A program made the position numbers and the translations under genes. Source: Candidatus Pacearchaeota archaeon (GTDB lineage: Archaea > Nanobdellota > Nanobdellia > Pacearchaeales > GW2011-AR1). From it: a stretch of 7,146 nt of DNA. The stretch's first letter is position 1, and each line of letters opens with the position of its first letter. The notes under the pieces are model-generated. The model did no database searches. It had not been told where the DNA came from and saw only the letters and a program-made list of their open reading frames with translations. Location of the stretch: positions 1-7,146 of the forward strand of contig PWGL01000039.1 of the NCBI GenBank assembly GCA_003554465.1. Reading direction: 5' to 3'. This document shows, one piece after another, positions 1 through 5,637 of this stretch.

Positions 1-9
1 CTAAAGAAG

Positions 10-37
10 TTGAAATTTATCTAATTTTAAGTATAAT
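10..37 (+). promoter_or_regulatory. promoter of tRNA-Asn
   Basis: A -35 box TTGAAA (10-15) and a perfect -10 box TATAAT (32-37) are separated by 16 bases. The expected transcription start is around 43-45, only a few bases before the mature tRNA 5' end at 47, so a very short leader is expected. The assignment rests on sequence match and position only. Confidence 0.8.
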
Positions 38-46
38 CGAGTAGAT

Positions 47-121
47 TCTGGCGTAGCTCAATGGTAGAGCGGGTGCCTGTTAAGCACTAGGTTGTAGGTT
101 CGAGTCCTACCGCCAGAGCCA
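47..121 (+). tRNA. tRNA-Asn (anticodon GTT)
   Basis: A full cloverleaf can be drawn. The acceptor stem TCTGGCG (47-53) pairs with CGCCAGA (111-117). The D stem GCTC (56-59) pairs with GAGC (67-70). The anticodon stem GGTGC (72-76) pairs with GCACT (84-88) with one G-U pair. The seven-base anticodon loop carries GTT at 79-81. The T stem GTAGG (94-98) pairs with CCTAC (106-110) around a TTCGAGT loop. The discriminator is G118, as usual for bacterial tRNA-Asn, and CCA is encoded at 119-121. The gene is intact. Its 3' end is the probable integration site of the element to its right, and its antisense supplies the last codons of the recombinase. Confidence 0.96.
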
Positions 122-151
122 AGTTGGACATTCAGCTAGTTCTAGGACTAG
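94..151. other. candidate attachment-site junction (attL-like) at the tRNA 3' end
   Basis: A large serine recombinase gene ends inside the T arm/acceptor region of an intact tRNA. This is the usual geometry at one end of a tRNA-integrated element. The tRNA half (94-121) would be the chromosomal or restored arm, and the adjoining stretch up to about 151, with an inverted repeat CTAGT/ACTAG (136-140, 147-151), the element arm. The exact crossover dinucleotide cannot be seen without the other junction, so the limits are approximate. This is an inference from layout, not from a visible direct repeat. Confidence 0.4.
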
Positions 152-1618
152 ATTGAAGGGAGAAGCTAGTTCAAAATCTAGCTTTTTCTCTTTTAATTTA
201 GGGTTCTGAAGTATGAAACCGAGAAACGCTCTTTTTTCGGCAGGTTCAGAACAGTTTTCAAATATTGTCTTTGCTCTTCTTGATAAGGAAATAACCGTAG
301 ATACAGTTGTTTGATAGTCATAATCTGCTTTTGTGTATTCTTCTAATTCAATATTTAGAAGTTGTAGCTTATCTTGGAATTCTTGATGTTTTTTGTCATA
401 TATATCCTTAGTAATACTCTGCTCGAGGAATGCTTCTAAAAGCATATCATCCTTTGCTTTTATCTGATCATACTCATTGCGAATACGATTTATTTGTGTT
501 TTGTGGAATGTGATTTCAGCTTCGGTATTTTTTCTTAGCTCATCTACGAGTTCGCTTTGAGTTTTTTCTGATATTGTCTCAAATTTTTCTAGTATTTCAT
601 ATACTGGCTCTAATAAATCATTTTCGTTAACATATTCTCTTTTGCATATTCCTTTTGCGTTGGTGCAAGAGCCGATTATATATTCTTTTCCACTTTTCTT
701 TCTTTTATATTCAAAGGAAATAGAACAACCACATTTGTGGCACCTTAAGAGGCCATTTCCTAGCGTGTATTGCCTTGAAATGCCCTTTGATGGAGCATTC
801 CTTTTCTTCAAGAGTATTTCTTGGCATTTGCCGAATAAGGCGTTATCTATCAAGCGAGGATATTTATGAGGATATGTTCCGTGTTTCCTAGAAATTGCAA
901 TTCCACAATAAAATGAATTTTTGAGAATAAACGAAAGTGTGCTTTTTTTTAGTTCCTTTCCGTTATTGCTTTTAAGGCCTATTTCAGAAATTTTATTTTT
1001 TAGAGAATCTAATGAATAATTTTCGCTAGCATAAAGCTCAAACATTTTTTTTACTAGAGGGCCTTTTTCGTGATCAATAATGATATCTCTTCTTAGTCTT
1101 TTATTTTTGTCTGTCGGAATTCCTACATAACCCAAGGGGACTGGACCTGTCCATTCTCCATTTCTTCTTTTTTGCTCAAAAGTTCTTTTTACATTATCGC
1201 TTATTGCATCAGAGTAATATTTAGAAAGGCCAAGCTTCATTCCAAAGGCAAACTTATCTCCGGCATTCATTGAGTTGTTTATTATTTGACCATCTGATAC
1301 AAAATGAAGTTCTATTTCGTCAGCTACGGCTTTTTCATACAACAGGGCAACCCTTTTATCAAAGATATTTCTTGAAAGTCGGTCTACTTTGTCGAAACAG
1401 ATAGCAATTTTCTCTTTTGTTTTTTCTATATATTCAAGAGTTTTATCAAACTCATCTCTTTTATCTTTATATGCACTTTCGCTGAAACTATAAGTTTGAA
1501 TTATATTAAAATTATGTCTATCGCAATAATCTTGCATACGAGAAATCTGAGCAGGCAAGGAATTATTTGCCTCTCTTTGATCGTCAGTTGAAACTCTTGC
1601 AAATATTATTGTTTTCAT
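107..1618 (-). CDS. large serine recombinase (site-specific integrase)
   Basis: This 503-residue enzyme cuts and rejoins DNA at attachment sites, here presumably to insert the element at tRNA-Asn. The N-terminal resolvase domain starts MKTIIFARVSTDDQ, with the catalytic serine at S10 and R8 beside it. DRLSR at 79-83 is the conserved arginine motif. A recombinase domain follows (GPVPLGYVGIP at 158-168, then a helix-rich stretch to about 270). Next comes a zinc ribbon with C293, C296, C318 and C325, a coiled coil at about 345-430, and a C-terminal tail. The length is normal for large serine integrases. It is the last gene of the minus-strand operon, starting 3 bases after the endonuclease stop. 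The final residues WLWR and the TAG stop are antisense to the tRNA 3' end. The conserved part appears to end near residue 494, so the tail is probably a consequence of the integration site. Confidence 0.93.
   Translation of the reverse strand: MKTIIFARVSTDDQREANNSLPAQISRMQDYCDRHNFNIIQTYSFSESAYKDKRDEFDKTLEYIEKTKEKIAICFDKVDRLSRNIFDKRVALLYEKAVADEIELHFVSDGQIINNSMNAGDKFAFGMKLGLSKYYSDAISDNVKRTFEQKRRNGEWTGPVPLGYVGIPTDKNKRLRRDIIIDHEKGPLVKKMFELYASENYSLDSLKNKISEIGLKSNNGKELKKSTLSFILKNSFYCGIAISRKHGTYPHKYPRLIDNALFGKCQEILLKKRNAPSKGISRQYTLGNGLLRCHKCGCSISFEYKRKKSGKEYIIGSCTNAKGICKREYVNENDLLEPVYEILEKFETISEKTQSELVDELRKNTEAEITFHKTQINRIRNEYDQIKAKDDMLLEAFLEQSITKDIYDKKHQEFQDKLQLLNIELEEYTKADYDYQTTVSTVISLSRRAKTIFENCSEPAEKRAFLGFILQNPKLKEKKLDFELASPFNLVLELAECPTWLWR
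134..181. repeat. CTAG-rich cluster with a 9-base direct repeat and inverted repeats
   Basis: AGCTAGTTC occurs at 134-142 and again at 164-172. CTAGT/ACTAG (136-140, 147-151) and CTAGATT/AATCTAG (148-154, 175-181) are inverted repeats. CTAG occurs five times, starting at 136, 142, 148, 166 and 178, always at multiples of six bases apart. On the minus strand all five are CTA (Leu) codons followed by a G. The cluster lies next to the tRNA, so it may be a recombinase-binding arm, or simply part of the terminator and coding sequence. Confidence 0.5.
161..194 (+). terminator. intrinsic terminator of tRNA-Asn, inside the recombinase gene
   Basis: AAGCTAG (163-169) and CTAGCTT (178-184) form a 7-bp stem, extendable by a G-U and an A-U pair, around an 8-base loop. 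A T-rich run follows to 194. It sits about 40 bases after the tRNA CCA on the tRNA strand. The reverse orientation has no T tract after the hairpin, so it acts only on plus-strand transcription. It lies antisense in the last 30 or so codons of the recombinase gene. Confidence 0.65.
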
Positions 1619-1621
1619 AAA

Positions 1622-2332
1622 CTAGATACTCTTTATAGAAAATGCTACTTTTTTTATGAATTTTTCGTAATCATTTAATATTACTTGGTTTCCCATTGTT
1701 GCAGAAATATTATCAGAAAAGACTATTTCAATGTTTCTCATAGAAAGAAAGTGCTTTTTATATTGTTGTTTGTTGGTTATGCTATCTGGATCAATGTCTG
1801 GAAATCTAACTACAAGAAGAAGAGTTTTAACTGGTGTGTGGAAATATGTTTCTTCATTGTCGAAAGAAAGCTTAATGTATTTACTGATATTATTATCTGT
1901 TAATTTTTCCCATTTTGTAATTTTTTTTAGGTTATTGTAATAAGGAATCTTTTCAGGCAAAATAAGGACTTGAAAATATTTTTTTCTAGCAGTGCGAATA
2001 TTAGCTGTTTCTCCTAGCATATTTTCAAAATAGTTATTTGAGTTTTGGGCGTAATTATTCATTACAAATTTTACTCCAACCCCACCCAAATCATCTTCTT
2101 CTTTTGAAATCGTTATATCGACTCCCTTGTCCATATATCGCCCCTTTATTTTAGACTCCTTGCCATTTCCGTATCCAAGAGAGTGAATTGTATATTCTTC
2201 TCCAAGGGATTCTTTTATATCTTTTGCTATTGTTCCGTGAAGAATTTTTAGTTTTTTATTGCTTCTAGCACTAGTTTCTAAAAACACTCTAAATGACTTG
2301 CTTATTATTTTCAAAAAGTCTTCATTTCTCAT
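1622..2332 (-). CDS. probable type II restriction endonuclease
   Basis: This 236-residue protein follows a DNA methyltransferase with an 11-base overlap, as is common for type II restriction partners, and is followed 3 bases later by the recombinase. It has no signal peptide or membrane segment. A PD-(D/E)XK-like core is suggested by KGVDITI (69-75, D72), then a beta-strand GVGVKF (84-89, K88). An Asn-rich stretch NNYAQNSNNYFENMLGET (92-109) with E103 and E108 and a strand-like YFQVLILP come next. The canonical acidic residue two before the lysine is absent (it is G86), so the catalytic acid may have moved, possibly to the following helix. I recognise the overall pattern as endonuclease-like but cannot name the family or the recognition site. 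The role is inferred mainly from position and this core. Confidence in an RM partner is good; confidence in the active-site assignment is moderate. Confidence 0.72.
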   Translation of the reverse strand: MRNEDFLKIISKSFRVFLETSARSNKKLKILHGTIAKDIKESLGEEYTIHSLGYGNGKESKIKGRYMDKGVDITISKEEDDLGGVGVKFVMNNYAQNSNNYFENMLGETANIRTARKKYFQVLILPEKIPYYNNLKKITKWEKLTDNNISKYIKLSFDNEETYFHTPVKTLLLVVRFPDIDPDSITNKQQYKKHFLSMRNIEIVFSDNISATMGNQVILNDYEKFIKKVAFSIKSI

Positions 2333-3773
2333 ATTTTTGTTGATTTATTTTATAGATTAAAAATTTTTTTAGATCTAATGACGAAAAAGTATAATAACCT
2401 CCGCTTTTATAATTTTTTAGTAACTCCAAGTATTCTATGAATTCGTTGCTTTTAATCCACTTTTTAATTTTTTGGAAAGGAGTGTCGGAAAGAATATATA
2501 ACCCACTGTAAAGGCCTTTTCCCGCAGGAATAAATTCTACTTTTATACTTTCTACATTTTTAATAGTAGTGTTGACTGCTATCTTATCCCTAAATACATC
2601 TTTTATTCCTTGACTTCTGCCAAATACCCACCATTTTTCTTTTTTTTCCAAGCTCCTTCTTTTTAATCTTTCTTTGTTAGTTATCAGATATTTATAAAGT
2701 TTTGGATCTTTTTTGATTTTCTCAATATCTAGGGTAATTCCTTCTTTGTCATAGGGGAAGATGCATTTATACCATTTTCCGGTTGAGGCTTTTAATACGT
2801 GAATCACATATCTATGAAAGTCAAAATCACCGATAAATATTTTATCTGCAAGGGTTGCAAAACCATTTTTTACTTGCAGATTTACTTGTTGATCTTGAAT
2901 AGAAGTTTCGATTTTATTTAATTTTTTTAATTTTTCTTTTCTAGAAAGATAAATCTTTTTACCTATAAAAACATCAGAATAATACAATTCTTCTTCTTTT
3001 TGAGGTTCCTTTTTAATCTTATCATATGAATAATATTGAATTTTTTGATTTTTCTTATTAGTTTCAAATAGGGTTATTGCTGTATAAGTTGTGGCATTAA
3101 AGGGTTGAAAATGACCCAGATCTACAACCTTTGTTAAGTTTTGTTTTTCTAAAATATAATTTCTTATTTCACTTCCAGCGTTACTTTTTAAGAATGAGCT
3201 AGGCGTTATGAGGCACATTTTTCCTTGGTTGTTTAACATTTTTAGTCCAATTTCAAAAAAAGCTATATACAAGTCTGTCATTCCATTTTTTGTAAATTGA
3301 AAGCTTTTTGCTATGTCGTAATTTTCATTTAGATTATGCACTCTAACGTATGGAGGATTTCCCACTACAAAGTCCATTTTATTTTCATAAATCTTGATCG
3401 AGAGTGTATTCTCACAAAGTAAAGCCCATTTAATTTTTGGAAGATTGAATTTTTTGGTTTCTTCATCAAGATTGAAAATGCATTCAATAAGGGATTCTTT
3501 TTCAATTTCGATACCGTGAATATACGTCTCCAAGTGTTTTTTTAGAATCTTTTTATTGTTTTCTGTCTTATCATATTTTTTGAAAAACTCCTTGCAGTAT
3601 CGATTAACTATCTCTACCAGAAAAGATCCTTTTCCACAACTGTTGTCTATAATGTGTTTTTCTAAAATTTTATTGTTGTGGTATTCAGCAATATCAAGAA
3701 TATTTTTAACGATAAAATCGGGGGTATAGATTACACCGTTGTTTTTTATATTTTTTCTGTTAGCCTTATTCAT
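2322..3773 (-). CDS. N6-adenine DNA methyltransferase of a type II RM system
   Basis: This 483-residue enzyme transfers a methyl group from S-adenosylmethionine to adenine in its recognition site, protecting the DNA from the adjacent endonuclease. The motifs follow the gamma-class order (TaqI/Eco57I-like). Motif X is GVIYTPDFIV (13-22), motif I DNSCGKGSFL (43-52), and motif II contains GIEIE (87-91). The catalytic motif IV is NPPY (139-142), followed by MCLITPSSFL (186-195) and VVDLGHFQPF (216-225). The C-terminal part, with NGFATLADKIFIG near 303-315 and FGRSQG (384-389), is the target-recognition region typical of PstI/XhoI-type enzymes. It has no endonuclease domain of its own, so it is a stand-alone methylase rather than a type IIG fusion. 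Its ATG directly abuts the stop of the upstream helix-turn-helix gene, and its end overlaps the endonuclease start by 11 bases. No Shine-Dalgarno is visible, suggesting translational coupling. Confidence 0.92.
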   Translation of the reverse strand: MNKANRKNIKNNGVIYTPDFIVKNILDIAEYHNNKILEKHIIDNSCGKGSFLVEIVNRYCKEFFKKYDKTENNKKILKKHLETYIHGIEIEKESLIECIFNLDEETKKFNLPKIKWALLCENTLSIKIYENKMDFVVGNPPYVRVHNLNENYDIAKSFQFTKNGMTDLYIAFFEIGLKMLNNQGKMCLITPSSFLKSNAGSEIRNYILEKQNLTKVVDLGHFQPFNATTYTAITLFETNKKNQKIQYYSYDKIKKEPQKEEELYYSDVFIGKKIYLSRKEKLKKLNKIETSIQDQQVNLQVKNGFATLADKIFIGDFDFHRYVIHVLKASTGKWYKCIFPYDKEGITLDIEKIKKDPKLYKYLITNKERLKRRSLEKKEKWWVFGRSQGIKDVFRDKIAVNTTIKNVESIKVEFIPAGKGLYSGLYILSDTPFQKIKKWIKSNEFIEYLELLKNYKSGGYYTFSSLDLKKFLIYKINQQKYEK

Positions 3774-3953
3774 TTATTTAATTCTTGCTTTGTTTAGAAA
3801 ATTATTAAACTCTTTTTTTTCAATTCTAAATTCTTTACCTATTTTGTAGGCCTTTAATTTGCCGGATTTAATATAGCGATAAATAGTCATTATATTTACT
3901 CTTAGTTCTTTTGCCAATTCTTCTGCTGTATAAAATTTATTCTCTTTACTCAT
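3774..3953 (-). CDS. excisionase-family helix-turn-helix DNA-binding protein
   Basis: This small basic protein of 59 residues is almost entirely one DNA-binding fold of the MerR/excisionase type. FYTAEELAKELRVNIMTIYR forms the two-helix reader, and SGKLKAYKIGKEFRIEKKEF forms the wing and final helix. Such proteins act as excisionases (recombination directionality factors) or as small repressors. The start chosen here (MSKEN) matches the family and gives an 8-base ATGAGTAA overlap with the preceding gene, the junction seen twice more in this element. An alternative ATG at 3971 would add six residues (MNIFKK). It sits between an unknown gene and the methyltransferase, in the same operon as the recombinase. 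It could therefore control excision, the RM genes, or its own promoter. The fold is secure; the exact role is open. Confidence 0.85.
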   Translation of the reverse strand: MSKENKFYTAEELAKELRVNIMTIYRYIKSGKLKAYKIGKEFRIEKKEFNNFLNKARIK

Positions 3954-4185
3954 TTTTTTGAAGATATTCATCTATCCATTTTTTTGTTAATTCTTCTGCT
4001 CTTTCTGATGCTTCTTTTGCATCTTTCGCGACACTGAAATAAGATTTTGAACTCGACCAATCTTTCCAAAGGAAGTCACCTTTGTATTTCATAGCAATAG
4101 CTCTTCCAGAATAATTGTAGGGAAGATATTTATCGTGATCCTTTTTTACACTTATTTGAAATTCGAAGTTTTTATATTTTTGCAT
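3946..4185 (-). CDS. hypothetical protein, 79 residues, first gene of the RM/recombinase operon
   Basis: I do not recognise this protein. It is a soluble 79-residue polypeptide with no signal peptide or membrane segment. The N-terminal half looks like beta-strands rich in aromatic residues (NFEFQISVKK, RAIAMKYKGDFLWKDW). The C-terminal third is a charged helix (AKDAKEASERAEELTKKWIDEYLQ). It begins about 20 bases after the inferred transcription start of a good promoter, with no clear Shine-Dalgarno, and its stop overlaps the start of the helix-turn-helix gene by 8 bases. Being first in the operon and tightly joined to a DNA-binding protein, it may take part in regulation, but nothing in the sequence shows this. 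The coding call rests on promoter placement, overlap with the next gene, and a plausible protein composition. Confidence 0.7.
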   Translation of the reverse strand: MQKYKNFEFQISVKKDHDKYLPYNYSGRAIAMKYKGDFLWKDWSSSKSYFSVAKDAKEASERAEELTKKWIDEYLQKNE

Positions 4186-4210
4186 AGCTTTTTAATTGTT
4201 ATCTTTTATT

Positions 4211-4239
4211 AGTATACTTTACAATAGTTTACAAGTCCA
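4211..4239 (-). promoter_or_regulatory. promoter of the 79-residue gene / HTH / RM / recombinase operon
   Basis: On the minus strand a -10 box TATACT (4216-4211) lies 17 bases from a -35-like TGGACT (4239-4234; 4 of 6 matches to TTGACA). The start point would be near 4204, giving a leader of about 20 bases before the ATG at 4185. The 17-base spacer is almost exactly filled by a 16-base motif (4217-4232) that recurs at 6764-6779, so binding there would be expected to block RNA polymerase. Confidence 0.6.
4217..4232 (-). repeat. 16-base repeated motif, copy 1 (possible operator)
   Basis: On the minus strand this reads GTAAACTATTGTAAAG and is identical to 6764-6779 on the plus strand. Inside it GTAAA occurs twice, 10 bases apart, about one helical turn, and with the flanking bases this copy reads TTGTAAAC then TTGTAAAG. 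It sits exactly between the -35 and -10 boxes. A repressor site is the simplest reading; the protein that binds it is unknown. Confidence 0.55.
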
Positions 4240-4247
4240 GTGGATAG

Positions 4248-4376
4248 CTACTTGTTTTTCTTTTTACGCTTTCTTGATTCTTTTATGACCATTTTGATAT
4301 TATCTGATAATGTTTCTTTACAATATTTTTTTATAAGATTTTTCAATTCTTCTCCGAATTTTTCTTTTTTAGTCAT
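4248..4376 (-). CDS. small basic hypothetical protein, 42 residues
   Basis: The reading frame starts MTKKEKFGEELKNLIKK and ends in a strongly basic tail ESRKRKKKNK before a TAG stop at 4248-4250. I do not recognise it. Its ATG overlaps the stop of the replication gene in the 8-base string ATGACTAA, the same kind of junction seen at the other small-gene boundaries of this element. That supports translation coupled to Rep. The predicted protein is one charged helix followed by a Lys/Arg cluster, which could bind nucleic acid, but no function can be claimed. It is the last gene of the replication operon, and the next promoter starts just beyond its stop. The main risk is that it is a chance frame in AT-rich DNA. 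Confidence 0.55.
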   Translation of the reverse strand: MTKKEKFGEELKNLIKKYCKETLSDNIKMVIKESRKRKKKNK

Positions 4377-5481
4377 ATTTTTTTACCTTATAAGGCTTAT
4401 AATTTTGTAATTTTTCATCAATTTGCTTGATCCAGTTTCGCATATTGTTTTTACTTATCGCTTCCTCTATGCTTCTTATCTCTTTAACTGTTCTGTGCCA
4501 AGTTCTATCACTGTTTTTTTTTGTGATTATTGATCTTAGTTGCCCCATCCCATTATCGTCTTTTGATAACAACAAAAGCCCAGTAAGATATATTCCCTTT
4601 CTTGTAGTCATTTTTTTATCTGATAAAAGTAATTTCTGAAACACCTCTTTTGAACTTAAGCTAATTAAAAATATGTTCATATTTCCGCTTTTTATTAGTT
4701 TTTCCCAATAACTGTAGACAATTTTTTGACTTATTTCTTGATTAAATATATCTCTTAGTGTTGGATTTTTATTATATCCCAAGCTAGTTATTACTTTATT
4801 CATTTTTTGTTTTTGACTTAACCTTATCTCAAATCTAATAATTTCATTTAATTCTTTTTTCTCTTTCATTTTTTCAAAAAGGCTCATTTGATATTTTGTT
4901 TGATTTTTATCTATTGCCCTTTTTTCTTTTTTCCCTAAATCGGCAATTTTGTCATATATAACTAATTGATGACTTGTCGTGTGAGCATACAGACTTTGTC
5001 CGTCGTTGAGAAATCGTGCTCTTCCGAAATCAAAAGCTTTATTTAGATTGATTTTTCCTATTTCTGATATTAGATAGCTGACGGTGTAGTTGTTTTCAAG
5101 CAGTATGTTTTTTGAAAAATGAACTGAACTTACAGAAGAATTTTCCAGAGTTTCTTTTTCAGCAATTACTCCCATCATTTTTAATCTTTCTTGCAAGGTC
5201 TCAACAATTTTTGGGAAATCTTTATCTTCTAGTTCATCTAAGTTGTTAAGATAGAGTAGTTTTGGTGCTGAAAATTCTATGCGGACATTTTCACTTTGTG
5301 AAAAATTTCTCTTATAGCCAGTTAATCTGGGGAAGTATTTGCCAGTCGACTTTTCTAATTTATTTGGGTTTCTTACATATTTTGAATAATATTCTGTCTT
5401 TGAGTGTAGATCCCAATTTGAATTCCCGGAAAGATAAATCATTTCTTCTTTTGGGATTAAAAGGCATATTGTATCAATCAT
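4369..5481 (-). CDS. replication initiator, filamentous-phage gene II/X-like family
   Basis: This 370-residue protein probably nicks one strand at the element's origin and starts rolling-circle replication, as gene II protein does for filamentous phages. The similarity is recalled, not computed. The two proteins share a MID- start with a hydrophobic strand (MIDTICLLIP), then VRIEFSAPKLLYLNN (66-80) where phage gpII has a VEIKASPAKVL-type strand. A strand SSVHFSKN (118-125), TTSHQLVIYDKIADL (168-182) and RFEIRL (216-221) follow, then a helical C-terminal half. The size is close to that of phage gene II proteins (about 410). Candidate catalytic tyrosines include Y176, but the active site cannot be fixed by eye. 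It overlaps the 49-residue gene by 8 bases upstream and the 42-residue gene by 8 bases downstream. No Zot-like or coat gene is present in the window. Confidence 0.72.
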   Translation of the reverse strand: MIDTICLLIPKEEMIYLSGNSNWDLHSKTEYYSKYVRNPNKLEKSTGKYFPRLTGYKRNFSQSENVRIEFSAPKLLYLNNLDELEDKDFPKIVETLQERLKMMGVIAEKETLENSSVSSVHFSKNILLENNYTVSYLISEIGKINLNKAFDFGRARFLNDGQSLYAHTTSHQLVIYDKIADLGKKEKRAIDKNQTKYQMSLFEKMKEKKELNEIIRFEIRLSQKQKMNKVITSLGYNKNPTLRDIFNQEISQKIVYSYWEKLIKSGNMNIFLISLSSKEVFQKLLLSDKKMTTRKGIYLTGLLLLSKDDNGMGQLRSIITKKNSDRTWHRTVKEIRSIEEAISKNNMRNWIKQIDEKLQNYKPYKVKKYD

Positions 5482-5623
5482 TTTTTATTTTCTTATTTTT
5501 ATAAAATTCAGGATTTTGTTTCTTGTCCTGTTCAAGAAGCCAAGCAAAAGCATCGACTAATCTTTGTCGCTCTTCCGGGGAAAGATTTTTTATCTTAATA
5601 TTTTTTTTCCTTTTTCCATTCAT
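5474..5623 (-). CDS. small hypothetical protein, 49 residues, upstream of the replication gene
   Basis: The frame begins MNGKRKKNIKIKNLSPEERQ, continues with a helix RLVDAFAWLLEQDKKQNPEFY and ends with a basic tail KNKKIKND before TGA at 5474-5476. I do not know its function. Coding is well supported. It has the clearest Shine-Dalgarno of the element genes (GGAGG, 4 bases before the ATG) and a sensible composition with Trp, Pro and mixed charged residues. Its stop also overlaps the Rep start in ATGATTGA, so it is probably translated together with Rep. Small proteins in this position in rolling-circle replicons often control copy number or Rep expression, but that is only a possibility here. 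The structured leader directly upstream presumably controls both genes. Confidence 0.78.
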   Translation of the reverse strand: MNGKRKKNIKIKNLSPEERQRLVDAFAWLLEQDKKQNPEFYKNKKIKND

Positions 5624-5627
5624 CTTG

Positions 5628-5633
5628 CCTCCA
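5628..5633 (-). promoter_or_regulatory. strong ribosome binding site of the 49-residue gene
   Basis: On the minus strand TGGAGG ends 4 bases before the ATG at 5623. Most other starts on this strand have no such site. It fixes the start of the small gene and comes only about 5 bases after the T tract of the hairpin at 5638-5670, so formation of that hairpin and ribosome loading are close neighbours. Confidence 0.75.
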
Positions 5634-5637
5634 TAAT

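Noticed and set aside
642..869. Plus-strand frame of 75 codons
   Set aside because: It is wholly antisense to the zinc-ribbon region of the recombinase, with no promoter or ribosome binding site. The composition is that of reverse-complement shadow sequence.
1685..1940. Two overlapping plus-strand frames of 72 and 69 codons
   Set aside because: Both lie antisense inside the endonuclease gene in AT-rich DNA. They are Phe/Leu/Ile-rich as expected of antisense frames, with no start signals.
2322..3773. Type IIG single-chain restriction-methylation enzyme
   Set aside because: The 483-residue protein begins with motif X almost at once, so there is no N-terminal nuclease domain. A separate small protein follows, as expected for a two-gene system.
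4427..4639. Plus-strand frame of 70 codons with hydrophobic residues
   Set aside because: Antisense to the Rep C-terminus. The hydrophobicity comes from complementing Lys/Glu codons, so it is not evidence of a membrane protein.
5262..5504. Plus-strand frame of 80 codons
   Set aside because: Antisense to the Rep N-terminus and the small gene before it, with no promoter or ribosome binding site.
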